This document shows positions 1-6,625 of a DNA stretch of 7,473 bases, piece after piece. Location of the stretch: the NCBI GenBank assembly GCA_020851015.1, contig JADZDN010000288.1, forward strand, positions 1-7,473, written 5' to 3'. The stretch's first letter is position 1. Each line of letters starts with the position of its first letter. Origin of the DNA: Alphaproteobacteria bacterium. GTDB taxonomy: Bacteria; Pseudomonadota; Alphaproteobacteria; JAEULC01. The notes below the pieces were generated by a model. The model saw only the letters and a program-made list of their open reading frames with translations, did no database searches and was not told the origin of the DNA. Both the position numbers and the translations under genes were made by a program.

Positions 1-112
1 CGAGCTCGGCCTGGGCGTCGCAGGCATGGGCCTCGATCTCGAACCAGATGCGGTAGCGCTGCTCGGGGTCCCAGATCGCGGCCATCTCGGGCCGGCTGTA
101 GCGCGGAATCAT
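1..112 (-). CDS. purB: Adenylosuccinate lyase, N-terminal fragment (gene continues past the left edge)
   Basis: Only the first 37 codons are present. They read MIPRYSRPEMAAIWDPEQRY, followed by a segment with WFEIEAHACDAQAEL. This opening is characteristic of bacterial adenylosuccinate lyase, which removes fumarate from SAICAR and from adenylosuccinate in cytosolic purine synthesis. The ATG at 112 is preceded by a GAGGA element at 117-121, a slightly short 4 nt away, and the protein begins exactly where the family begins, so this start is well supported. The catalytic residues lie outside the window and cannot be checked. The gene is divergent from the ABC-F gene, with about 200 bp between the two starts. 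I see no convincing -35/-10 pair in that gap. The identification rests on recalled family similarity of a short stretch. Confidence 0.85.
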   Translation of the reverse strand, partial: MIPRYSRPEMAAIWDPEQRYRIWFEIEAHACDAQAEL

Positions 113-309
113 GTCGTCCTCGTCCGTCGTGCCGCGGCCACCATAGGGAACCGGCGGGGCGCGCCGCAAGGGCCAAGCGCCCGCGCATTGCACTGCGAAC
201 ACTCCGGTTCGGGCGTTTTCGCGTGCATCCCCGGCGGCCGACGCTATCTTCACCGGCTGCCGTCGGGCCGATTGCGCCCGCTCGGATCGAGCCCAACACG
301 AGTTCCCGC

Positions 310-2136
310 ATGGCCCAGCCGCCCCTTCTTGCGTTGCGCGATGCCGGCGTTCGCATCGCCGAGCGCCAGATCTTCGCCGGCATCTCGGTGGCGCTGGGGC
401 TGGGCGACCGTGCCTGCCTGGTCGGGCGCAACGGGACCGGCAAGTCGACGTTGCTGCGGGCGCTGGCCGGCGAGATCGAGCTCGACTCGGGCTCGCTGTT
501 CCGCCAGCCCGGCGCGCGCGTCGCCTATGCGCCGCAGCAGCCGGTGTTCGATCCGGCGATGCCGGCCGGCGCCTTCGTCGCGATCGGGCTTGCCGACGCG
601 GCGGCGAGCGAGGGCGACCACCGCGTCGCCGCCGCGCTGGACGAGGTCGGCATTGCCGCCGGCCGCGCGCTGGGCACGCTGTCGGGCGGCGAGGGCCGGC
701 GCGTCAGCCTGGCGCGCGCCCTCGTCGGCCGCCCCGAAATCCTGCTGCTCGACGAGCCGACCAACCATCTCGACATCGCCGCGGTCGAGTGGCTGGAGGA
801 GCGGCTTGCCGCCGATCGCGCCGGGCTGCTGTTGATCAGCCATGACCGCGCCTTCCTGACGCGGCTGTCGCGCCGCACGCTGTGGCTCGATCGCGGCGTT
901 CTGCGCGAGCACGACCAGGGCTATGCCGGTTTCGACGAATGGTCGGAAGGGATCCTTGCCGCGGAGGAGGCGGCGCAAGCGCGCCTGGACAAGCTGATCC
1001 TGCGCGAGACCGCGTGGTCGCGCGAGGGCATCTCGGCCAGGCGCACGCGCAACCAGGGCCGGGTCCGCCGCCTGGCCGCGCTGCGCCAGGAGCGCGCCCA
1101 GCGGAGCGCGCCGGGTACGCTGGCGCTGGGTTCGGCCCGCGCCGAGGGCGGCGGCCGGCTGGTCTACGAGCTCGACGCGGTGTCGAAATCCTTCGCGGGC
1201 GATGCCGGCGAACGCGTCATCCTGCGCAGATTCTCGACCCGGATCCTGCGCGGCGACCGGGTCGGCGTGATCGGCCGCAACGGCGCCGGCAAGTCGACGC
1301 TGATCGGGATCCTCACCGGTACGATCGAGCCCGACAGCGGCACGGTCCGCCGCGGCACCAACCTGATCCCCGCGGTGTTCGACCAGCGCCAGGCGACGCT
1401 CGATCCCGCCCGCACCCTGTGGGAGACGCTGGCCGGCGGCGGCGACACGCTGCTGGTGCAGCAGGCGCGCCGGCACGTCGCCGGCTACCTGAAGGACTTC
1501 CTGTTCGACGAGCGCCAGTTCCGCGCCAAGGTCTCGACCCTGTCGGGCGGCGAGCGCAACCGCCTGCTGCTGGCCAAGGTGCTGGCCCAGCCGTCCAACG
1601 TGCTGGTGATGGACGAGCCCACCAACGACCTCGACCTCGAGACGCTCGAGCTGCTCGAAACCGTGCTGGCCGACTATGACGGCACGCTGCTGCTGGTGAC
1701 CCACGACCGCGCCTTCCTCGACCGCATCGTCACCAGCCCGATCGCGGTGGAGGGCGACGGCGTCGTCCACGAGTATGTCGGCGGCTACAGCGACTACCTG
1801 CGCCAGCGCCCGCCGCCGGAGGCCAAGCCCTCTGCGCCGCGGGCCGCGCCGAAGCCGGCGCCGGAAGCGCCGCGCGCCAAGACGCCGACGCGCTTGAGCT
1901 TCAAGGAGCAGCGCGAGCTTGACAGCCTGCCCGCGGAGATCGCGCGGCTGGAAGCCGAGAAGGCCAAGCTCGAGGCCGTGCTGGCCGAGCCCGACCGGCT
2001 GGCCGGCGACCGCGCTGCGTTCGAGGCGGCGCTGAAGCGGCACGGCGAGCTTGCCGCGGCCTTGTCGGTCGCCGAGGAACGCTGGCTCGCCCTTGCCGAG
2101 CGGTTGGAGGCGTTGGCGCGACGCGCGTCGGAGTAG
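310..2136 (+). CDS. uup: Uup-type ABC-F family ATPase
   Basis: A 608-residue soluble protein with two ATP-binding cassettes and no membrane segments, as in ABC-F proteins that act on ribosomes rather than in transport. Cassette 1 has Walker [10 protein letters not shown] (39-47), signature LSGGE (124-128), Walker B LLLDEP (145-150) followed by TNHLD, and switch His178. An Arg-rich linker follows (about 200-270, with [12 protein letters not shown] at 244-255). Cassette 2 has Walker [10 protein letters not shown] (322-330), LSGGE (411-415), Walker B VLVMDEP with TNDLD (431-442) and His465. After a Pro/Ala-rich spacer (500-527) comes a charged coiled-coil C-terminal domain (528-605), starting [14 protein letters not shown]. 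The [13 protein letters not shown] segment and this C-terminal domain point to Uup rather than EttA or YheS. In the family, Uup has been linked to ribosome assembly and to precise excision of transposons. An in-frame GTG at 223 would add 29 residues of low-complexity sequence. I chose ATG 310 because the first cassette begins directly after it, although no clear Shine-Dalgarno precedes it. Confidence 0.93.
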   Translation: MAQPPLLALRDAGVRIAERQIFAGISVALGLGDRACLVGRNGTGKSTLLRALAGEIELDSGSLFRQPGARVAYAPQQPVFDPAMPAGAFVAIGLADAAASEGDHRVAAALDEVGIAAGRALGTLSGGEGRRVSLARALVGRPEILLLDEPTNHLDIAAVEWLEERLAADRAGLLLISHDRAFLTRLSRRTLWLDRGVLREHDQGYAGFDEWSEGILAAEEAAQARLDKLILRETAWSREGISARRTRNQGRVRRLAALRQERAQRSAPGTLALGSARAEGGGRLVYELDAVSKSFAGDAGERVILRRFSTRILRGDRVGVIGRNGAGKSTLIGILTGTIEPDSGTVRRGTNLIPAVFDQRQATLDPARTLWETLAGGGDTLLVQQARRHVAGYLKDFLFDERQFRAKVSTLSGGERNRLLLAKVLAQPSNVLVMDEPTNDLDLETLELLETVLADYDGTLLLVTHDRAFLDRIVTSPIAVEGDGVVHEYVGGYSDYLRQRPPPEAKPSAPRAAPKPAPEAPRAKTPTRLSFKEQRELDSLPAEIARLEAEKAKLEAVLAEPDRLAGDRAAFEAALKRHGELAAALSVAEERWLALAERLEALARRASE

Positions 2137-2140
2137 CGTG

Positions 2141-2158
2141 CCGCGCATTGCGGCGCGG
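2141..2158 (+). terminator. Weak GC hairpin after uup
   Basis: CCGCGC (2141-2146) pairs with GCGCGG (2153-2158) across a 6-base loop, starting 4 bp after the uup stop. Only two T residues follow, so it is not a classical rho-independent terminator. In DNA this GC-rich, short hairpins arise readily by chance. It may slow or end uup transcription, but support is thin. Confidence 0.2.
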
Positions 2159-2186
2159 TTGTGGCGCGGGCGCCGATCTGCATAAT
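2159..2186 (+). promoter_or_regulatory. Candidate sigma-70-type promoter for the aldolase-family gene
   Basis: CATAAT (2181-2186) matches the -10 consensus at five of six positions and stands out in very GC-rich surroundings. A weak -35, TTGTGG (2159-2164), lies 16 bp upstream. Transcription would begin near 2193, leaving a leader of about 20 nt that contains the GGAG ribosome-binding site at 2206-2209. This would rule out the in-frame ATG at 2185, which sits inside the -10 box, as the translation start. The prediction comes from reading the sequence only. Confidence 0.45.
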
Positions 2187-2214
2187 GCGCGCCGAAACCG
2201 AACCCGGAGCCGCC

Positions 2215-2943
2215 ATGGACGCCGATATCCGCCAGATGCGCATCGACCTCGCCGCCGCCTTGCGCTGGGCGGCGCGGCTGGAGCTGCACGAGGGCATCTG
2301 CAACCATTTCAGCCTGGCGCTGCCGGGCACGCCCGAGCGGTTCCTGATCAATCCCTGGGGCTGGCACTGGGGCGAGATCACCGCCTCGTCGCTGGTGCTG
2401 TGCGACCGCGACGGCAAGGTGCTGGAGGGGGAGAACGAGGTCGAGCCGACGGCGATGTTCATTCACGCCCGCGTGCACCGGAAGGTGCCGCAGGCGCGCT
2501 GCGTGCTGCACACCCACATGCCGCATTCCCTGGCGCTGTGCATGATCGAGGGCGGCCGGCTGGAGATGTGCGAGCAGAATGCGCTGCGCTTCCACGACCG
2601 CATCGCCTATGACGACACCTACAACGGGCTGGCGCTGAGCGACGACGAGGGCGACCGCATCGCCAAGGCGCTGGGCAACCGGTTGATCGCCTTCCTCGCC
2701 AGCCACGGCGTCGTGGTGGTGGGGCAGAGCGTGGCCGAGGCGTTCGACGACCTCTACTACCTCGAACGCGCCGCCAAGGCGCAGGTGCTGGCGCGGTCCA
2801 CCGGCGGAACGCTGCGCCGGATCGACCCCGCCATCGTCGAAAAGACCGCCGAGCAGATCGCCGCCGAGAAGGCGCAGTGCCACCGGCATTTCGAAGCGCT
2901 GAAGCGCATCCTCGACCGCGAGGAGCCGGACTATCGCCGCTAG
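2215..2943 (+). CDS. Class II aldolase/adducin-family protein
   Basis: A 242-residue cytosolic protein with the fold of fuculose-1-phosphate aldolase, ribulose-5-phosphate epimerase and the adducin head. Visible landmarks are HEGICNHFSLAL (25-36; the NHxS form is adducin-like), INPWGWHWGEI (45-55), the metal-binding HTH at 99-101, FHDRIAYDDTYNG (126-138), ASHGVVVVG with the probable third metal ligand His164 (162-170), and AEAFDDLYYLERAAKAQVLA (174-193). Length is normal for a single-domain member. ATG 2215 is chosen because GGAG (2206-2209) sits 5 nt upstream and homology starts just after it; starts at 2161 and 2185 would add up to 18 unsupported residues. By ungapped alignment to E. coli FucA, anchored on the HxH motif, the catalytic Glu73 position is Ala80 here, so aldol cleavage of a sugar phosphate should not be assumed. 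Substrate is unknown. The gene appears to be transcribed alone and converges on dctM with a 7-bp gap. Confidence 0.9.
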   Translation: MDADIRQMRIDLAAALRWAARLELHEGICNHFSLALPGTPERFLINPWGWHWGEITASSLVLCDRDGKVLEGENEVEPTAMFIHARVHRKVPQARCVLHTHMPHSLALCMIEGGRLEMCEQNALRFHDRIAYDDTYNGLALSDDEGDRIAKALGNRLIAFLASHGVVVVGQSVAEAFDDLYYLERAAKAQVLARSTGGTLRRIDPAIVEKTAEQIAAEKAQCHRHFEALKRILDREEPDYRR

Positions 2944-2950
2944 GCGGGGG

Positions 2951-4261
2951 CTAAAACGCCTTCAGCGATCCCGGCAGCCAGGTCGCCACCCAGGGGAATG
3001 CCGCGACCGCGGCAAGCGTGATCAGCTGGCAGATCACGAAGGGGATCACGCCGCGGCACATGTCGCCGTAGGTGATCTCGGGCGGCGCCACGCTGCGCAG
3101 GTAGAACAGCGCCGGCGCCATCGGCGGGGTCAGGTAGCTGGTCTGGATGCACACCAGCACCAGCACGCCGAACCACAGCGGGTCGATGCCCGCGGCCTTC
3201 AGCAACGGGCTGAAGATCGGCACGCACAGCAGCACGATCGTCGCCCAGTCCAGCACGAACCCGGCCAGGAACACGATGCCGAGGAAGATCGCGATCAGCA
3301 TGGTCGGCGAGACCTGGCCGCCGCCGACCATCGACTGGATCAGCGCGCCGCCGCCGTGTACGTAGAACACGCTGGAGAACAGCGTGCCGCCGAACACGAT
3401 CAGCATGATCATGGCGGTGACCGTCGCGGTCTTCTCCAGCGCCTCGTGGACCAGCGCCAGGGTCAGCCGGCCATAGGCCGCGGCGAGCAGCGCGGCGCCC
3501 AGCGCGCCCACCGCGGCGGCCTCGGTGGGCGAGGCGATGCCGGCGAAGATCGAGCCCAGCACCGCCGCGATCAGCAGTGCGGCCGGGACCAGGCCGGAGA
3601 GCGTGATCCGGAGCTTGGCGCTGAGCGGCAGACAGCGCTCCTCCAGCCCCGTCACCGGCCCGTCCTGCGGCCGCAGGATGCAGCGCCCGAGGATGTAGAG
3701 CAGGAACAGCGCCACCATCAGCAGGCCGGGCAGCAGGATGCCCGCGAGCAGGTCGCCCACCGGCACCTGCGCGATCAGCCCGTAGATCACGCAGGTCACC
3801 GACGGCGGGATGATCGTGCCGAGCGATCCGCCTGACGTGATCGTGCCGGCGATCAGCCCGCGGTTGTAGCCCGCGCGCAGCATCGGGCCGATCGCCATCA
3901 TGCCGATCACCACCTCGACCGCGCCGATGATGCCGGTGGTGGCGGCGAATACCGCGGCCATCGCGATGGTCGCCACGGCAAGCCCGCCGGGCAATGCGCC
4001 CAGCCACACCCGCATCGCCGCGAACAGGCGCTCGGCGATGCCCGCGCGTTCCAGCAGCGCGCCCATGAAGATGAAGGCGGGCACCGAGGCGAAGGCGAAG
4101 CCGGAGGCTACCTCGAGCAGGCGTCCCAGCAGCTGCTGGCCCAGCGTGGCGCCGAAGAAGGGCAGGCCGAAGCCGGCGCCGACGACGATCAGCGAGAAGC
4201 TCACGGGCACGCCCAGGAACACCAGCCCGAACAGGGCGGGGAACATCAGCGCGGCGATCAC
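2951..4261 (-). CDS. dctM: TRAP transporter large permease subunit (DctM family)
   Basis: A 436-residue, very hydrophobic protein with about a dozen membrane segments, the usual size of the ion-coupled transport subunit of tripartite ATP-independent periplasmic (TRAP) transporters. Family motifs are clear: VPAFIFMGALLERAGIAERLF (60-80), GSLGTIIPPS (145-154), ASPTEAAAVGALGA (243-256), Asp338 in FVLDWATI, and QTSYLTPPMAPALFYL (373-388). In this family the protein couples sodium entry to uptake of a substrate delivered by DctP, with DctQ as partner in the inner membrane. The start is GTG at 4261, 4 bp after the dctQ stop; a GGAAGG element (4272-4277) lies within the end of dctQ. An ATG five codons further in is the alternative. 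The tight spacing indicates cotranscription and probably coupled translation with dctQ. The stop is 7 bp from the stop of the convergent aldolase-family gene. Confidence 0.95.
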   Translation of the reverse strand: MIAALMFPALFGLVFLGVPVSFSLIVVGAGFGLPFFGATLGQQLLGRLLEVASGFAFASVPAFIFMGALLERAGIAERLFAAMRVWLGALPGGLAVATIAMAAVFAATTGIIGAVEVVIGMMAIGPMLRAGYNRGLIAGTITSGGSLGTIIPPSVTCVIYGLIAQVPVGDLLAGILLPGLLMVALFLLYILGRCILRPQDGPVTGLEERCLPLSAKLRITLSGLVPAALLIAAVLGSIFAGIASPTEAAAVGALGAALLAAAYGRLTLALVHEALEKTATVTAMIMLIVFGGTLFSSVFYVHGGGALIQSMVGGGQVSPTMLIAIFLGIVFLAGFVLDWATIVLLCVPIFSPLLKAAGIDPLWFGVLVLVCIQTSYLTPPMAPALFYLRSVAPPEITYGDMCRGVIPFVICQLITLAAVAAFPWVATWLPGSLKAF

Positions 4262-4265
4262 GAAA

Positions 4266-4772
4266 TCAGCGCCTTCCGCCGACCGCGACGGCCGCGTGCC
4301 GCGCCGCCTCGGCCGCGACCTGCAGCACGAACGGCAGCAGCGCCAGCGCGATCGCGGCGTAGTAGGGCCACAGAACGTGGCGCCAGGGGCTGACCTCGTC
4401 GACCTCGGCCGTCAGGAACGCGCGCCAGGCCCGCCCGATCACCGTCCACTCGATCAGCGCGATCGCGGGCAGGAACAGCAGCGCCAGCGCGACCGCCAGG
4501 ATCGCGGCCTGCACGCGCGCGGGCAACTTCTCCGCCAGGGCATCGACCGTGACATGCGCGCCCGCCCGCAACGCCGGCGCGGCCGCCGCCAGGAACATGC
4601 AGGCGTTCAGCATGCCCGTCACTTCCTGCGACCAGATCAGCGGCCGCCCCAGCGCGTAGCGCATGAACACTTCCAGCAGCATGACCGCGAACAGCGCCGC
4701 GCCCAGCGCGACCGCCGCCCTCATCGCGAGGGCGGAGAGACGGTCGATGAACCGCAGCGTGCTACCCAGCAT
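4266..4772 (-). CDS. dctQ: TRAP transporter small permease subunit (DctQ family)
   Basis: A 168-residue membrane protein with four predicted transmembrane segments (about 18-36, 50-68, 88-108 and 134-152), typical of DctQ. Recognisable family features are EVFMRYALGRPLIWSQEV (34-51), GAHVTVDAL (71-79) and the last-helix region SPWRHVLWPYY (128-138). DctQ forms the membrane part of a TRAP transporter together with DctM. The ATG at 4772 has a GAGGGGA element about 11 nt upstream. That element overlaps the inner end of the adjacent palindromic repeat, so repeat folding in the mRNA could affect its translation. The stop is 4 bp from the dctM start. Order from the promoter is dctP, repeat, dctQ, dctM. 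Confidence 0.93.
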   Translation of the reverse strand: MLGSTLRFIDRLSALAMRAAVALGAALFAVMLLEVFMRYALGRPLIWSQEVTGMLNACMFLAAAAPALRAGAHVTVDALAEKLPARVQAAILAVALALLFLPAIALIEWTVIGRAWRAFLTAEVDEVSPWRHVLWPYYAAIALALLPFVLQVAAEAARHAAVAVGGRR

Positions 4773-4783
4773 GGCGTGGGCGT

Positions 4784-4906
4784 CCCCTCATCCGGCCGAC
4801 GCTAGCGCGTCGGCCACCCTCTCCCCGCTGGCGCGGGGCGAGGGATCCGGAACCCTCGCCCCCTGGCAAGGGGGAGAGGGTGCGAGCGGAGCGAGCGGGT
4901 GAGGGG
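4784..4906. repeat. 123-bp structured palindromic intergenic repeat between dctP and dctQ
   Basis: The outer ends pair exactly: CCCCTCA (4784-4790) with TGAGGGG (4900-4906), and CACCCTCTCCCC (4815-4826) with GGGGAGAGGGTG (4871-4882). Between and inside these arms are further perfect stems: GGCCGACGC (4794-4802) with GCGTCGGCC (4807-4815) around a TAGC loop; CCCCGC (4823-4828) with GCGGGG (4833-4838); and GGGGCGAGGG (4835-4844) with CCCTCGCCCC (4853-4862). The right side carries GCGAGCGGAGCGAGCG (4882-4897). Some stems are mutually exclusive, so a multi-branched or switching fold is possible. The form is that of the REP-like palindromic repeats common in alphaproteobacterial intergenic regions. 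It fills most of the 161-bp dctP-dctQ gap and would be transcribed within the operon, where it could end or slow transcription, or protect the dctP mRNA. Confidence 0.85.
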
Positions 4907-4933
4907 CCCGGCGCGGTCCTGCACCGCGAAAAA

Positions 4934-5986
4934 TCACATCCGGTAATCCCGGTTCGCCTCCCACCTGTCCTGGAAGGCGAACACCGAATCGGCCACGCGC
5001 TCGGTCCAGGGAGTGCCCTTGGCCTTCTCCTCGGCCGCCTTGGCGCGGGCCCAGGCGCGGCCGGCCTCCTTGATCTGCTGGATGAACTTGGGATCGAGCT
5101 GGACGATCTCGTTCGGACCTTTGCGCATCTCGGCCATGGCGTCGATGTCGAGCTTGCCTTTCTCCAGGTAGCTGTCGAAGGAGGTGATGCGCGCCGCCGT
5201 CTCGATCTGCGTGCGCGTCCCGGCCGGCAGCTTGTCCCAGGCCCCGGCCTTCAGGAACACGGTGAAGTAGCCGCCGGGCAGGTGCGCGCCCGGCACCATG
5301 ATGTACTTGGCCAGCTTGTTGAGGCCCATCTGCAGGTTGTCGGCGGGGCCGGCCATCTTGGTGGCGTCGATCACCTTGCGCTCCAGCGCGGTCGCGACTT
5401 CCGAGGTCGGCGTCGCCAGCGGCTCGGCGCCGAAGCCGCGCAGCAGGTCGGCCCACATGCCCAGCGTGCGGAATTTCAGGCCCTTCATGTCCTCGGCCGT
5501 ACGCAGCGGCTTGTGGGCATGGGCGAAGATCTCGGTCGTGGCGATGCCCGCGACCAGCGGGTGCAGGCCCATGCGCTCGCGGTGATGCGCCTCGAGCAGC
5601 TTGATGCCGTCGCCCTGGTAGAGCCAGTGCATCGTCGCCTCGATGCCCAGCCCGCCCGGGAAGCTCGAGAACAGCGCCATGGTCGGGTCGCGCTGGTAGA
5701 TCAGCGCGGGCGGGGCGTGGCCCATGTCGGCGCGCCCGTCCTCCACCGCCTTGTAGACCTCGAAGGGCGGCGCCAGCACGCCGGGCGGATAGGCGGTGAT
5801 CTCGACCTTGCCGCCGGTCTGGCGCGTCACGTTGTCGACGAAGCGCTTGGAGAAGGCGGTGAACAGGTACGTGCCCTCGGGCACGATCGTGGTCATGCGC
5901 AGCTTGATCTTTTCCTGGGCCTGGAGCGGCAGAACCCAGGCCAGGACGGCCAGGCAGGCGAATAGGGGCGGCAGGCGGCGGCGCAT
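4934..5986 (-). CDS. dctP: TRAP transporter periplasmic solute-binding protein (DctP family)
   Basis: A 350-residue exported protein. Residues 1-23 form a Sec signal peptide: MRRR, a hydrophobic core (about 5-20), then LQA with likely cleavage before QEKIKL. The mature part shows the DctP fold: start of strand one IKLRMTTIVPEGT, the segment VEITAYPPGVLAPPFEVYKAVEDGRADMG (61-89), and LKFRTLGMWADLLRGFGAEPL (170-190), in which Arg173 is the family's conserved carboxylate-binding arginine. TSEVATALERKVIDAT (194-209) follows. GPADN (213-217) and AKYIM (226-230) recall the 2-oxo-acid-binding (TakP-like) branch, so a small organic acid is a plausible ligand, though this is not proven. ATG 5986 is preferred over the TTG at 5992 because AGGGAG (5995-6000) lies 8 nt from the ATG but almost touches the TTG. 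The gene is first in its operon and divergent from the Lrp-type regulator. Confidence 0.94.
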   Translation of the reverse strand: MRRRLPPLFACLAVLAWVLPLQAQEKIKLRMTTIVPEGTYLFTAFSKRFVDNVTRQTGGKVEITAYPPGVLAPPFEVYKAVEDGRADMGHAPPALIYQRDPTMALFSSFPGGLGIEATMHWLYQGDGIKLLEAHHRERMGLHPLVAGIATTEIFAHAHKPLRTAEDMKGLKFRTLGMWADLLRGFGAEPLATPTSEVATALERKVIDATKMAGPADNLQMGLNKLAKYIMVPGAHLPGGYFTVFLKAGAWDKLPAGTRTQIETAARITSFDSYLEKGKLDIDAMAEMRKGPNEIVQLDPKFIQQIKEAGRAWARAKAAEEKAKGTPWTERVADSVFAFQDRWEANRDYRM

Positions 5987-5994
5987 GGGCAAAT

Positions 5995-6000
5995 CTCCCT
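5995..6000 (-). promoter_or_regulatory. Ribosome-binding site that fixes the dctP start
   Basis: Read on the minus strand this is AGGGAG, 8 nt before the ATG at 5986. The in-frame TTG at 5992 would be only 2 nt away, too close for initiation. Confidence 0.75.
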
Positions 6001-6072
6001 GGGCGGAATGGCCGGCCGAGGCTAGTCGCCGGTCCGGGCGCGGTCCACATCAGCCATGGTTCGCGCACGAAA

Positions 6073-6083
6073 ATTACTGTAAT
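6073..6083. promoter_or_regulatory. Operator-like palindrome in the lrp-dctP divergent region
   Basis: ATTACTGTAAT is a perfect 11-bp palindrome (ATTAC and GTAAT around a central T). A second symmetry, AATTA (6072-6076) with TAATT (6085-6089), overlaps it. The patch is AT-rich in otherwise very GC-rich DNA, which fits the AT-rich dyad sites bound by Lrp/AsnC regulators. It abuts and partly overlaps the -10 box of the regulator gene, the right place for autorepression. It also lies in the only intergenic region upstream of dctP. The minus strand reads TATATT at 6086-6081, a possible -10 for the TRAP operon. Confidence 0.55.
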
Positions 6084-6088
6084 ATAAT
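6083..6088 (+). promoter_or_regulatory. Perfect TATAAT -10 box of the Lrp-type regulator gene
   Basis: TATAAT at 6083-6088 ends 6 bases before the ATG at 6095. With normal -10 to start-site spacing, transcription would begin at or within a base or so of that ATG, giving a leaderless mRNA. No Shine-Dalgarno is visible upstream of the ATG. The -35 region (about 6060-6065, TTCGCG) is a poor match, so the promoter may be weak or need help. Confidence 0.55.
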
Positions 6089-6094
6089 TGCGCG

Positions 6095-6616
6095 ATGGCG
6101 GAAGAAAGCGACAGGAACCGAAAGAAGCGGGTTCGGCTGGACCGGATCGACCGGCGCATCCTGCGCGACCTGCAGGACAATGGCCGCATGACCAATGTCG
6201 ACCTGGCCAAGCGGGCTGGCATCTCCGCCCCGCCCTGCCTGCGCCGCGTGCGGGCGCTGGAGGAGGCGGGGCTGATCCGGGGCTACCACGCGATGGTCGA
6301 CGCCAAGGAGCTGGGCTTCGGCGTGACCGTCTTCGCCCAGGTCGGGCTGTCGAGCCAGGCCGAGGCGGACCTGGAGGCGTTCGAGCGGCTGGTCGGAAGC
6401 TGGCCCGAGGTGCGCGAGTGCCACATGCTGGCGGGCGAGACCGACTTCCTGCTGAAGATCGTCGCCAAGGACTGGGAGGCCTACCAGGGCTTCCTGACCA
6501 CGCGGCTGACCTCGGCCCCCAACGTCAGCCACGTCAAGACCGCGCTGGCGATCCGCACCGCGAAGCTCTTGCCCGGCGTGCCGATCGAGGCCGACGCGCC
6601 GGCCGCGGCGGAGTAA
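6095..6616 (+). CDS. Lrp/AsnC-family transcriptional regulator
   Basis: A 173-residue DNA-binding regulator of the feast/famine type. The N-terminal winged helix-turn-helix begins LDRIDRRILRDLQDNGRMTN (15-34), with the recognition region VDLAKRAGISAPPCLRRVRALEEAGLIRGYHA (35-66). A linker leads to the RAM ligand-binding/oligomerisation domain (about 75-155), in which GETDFLLKIVAKD (114-126) holds the conserved effector-loop glycine and Asp. In this family the effector is usually an amino acid or related metabolite; here it is unknown. The tail after about 160 is a short Ala/Pro-rich extension. ATG 6095 lies about 14 residues before the conserved domain, with a basic lead (RNRKKR) common in the family. 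The gene is divergent from the TRAP operon, with the operator-like palindrome between them, and convergent with the ureohydrolase-like gene across a repeat. I infer control of itself and dctP-dctQ-dctM. Confidence 0.93.
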   Translation: MAEESDRNRKKRVRLDRIDRRILRDLQDNGRMTNVDLAKRAGISAPPCLRRVRALEEAGLIRGYHAMVDAKELGFGVTVFAQVGLSSQAEADLEAFERLVGSWPEVRECHMLAGETDFLLKIVAKDWEAYQGFLTTRLTSAPNVSHVKTALAIRTAKLLPGVPIEADAPAAAE

Positions 6617-6625
6617 CGCGGGACC

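Noticed and set aside
223..309. A 29-residue N-terminal extension of the ABC-F protein from GTG 223
   Set aside because: The extension is low-complexity and has no ribosome-binding site, and the family's first cassette begins right after ATG 310.
113..309. Promoters or a small RNA in the purB-uup divergent gap
   Set aside because: No -35/-10 pair with acceptable spacing, strong hairpin or conserved motif could be supported by eye.
26..835. A 269-codon plus-strand frame overlapping purB, the intergenic gap and the start of uup
   Set aside because: It is Arg/Ser/Pro-rich in another frame of uup, with no domain and no ribosome-binding site.
250..2889. An 879-codon open frame on the minus strand, antisense to uup and the aldolase-family gene
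   Set aside because: The translation is Arg/Gln/His/Ala-rich low-complexity sequence with no recognisable domain, and it spans two well-supported genes. Long open antisense frames are expected from extreme G/C third-position bias.
2940..4007. A 355-codon minus-strand frame within dctM
   Set aside because: It is an Arg/Asp/His-rich shadow of dctM in another frame; the DctM frame carries all family motifs and membrane segments.
4880..5965. A 361-codon plus-strand frame antisense to dctP
   Set aside because: It has no recognisable domain and shadow-like composition, and it begins inside the palindromic repeat.
4788..6068. A 426-codon minus-strand frame covering dctP and the repeat
   Set aside because: It is another frame of dctP, running through non-coding repeat at one end and the promoter region at the other.
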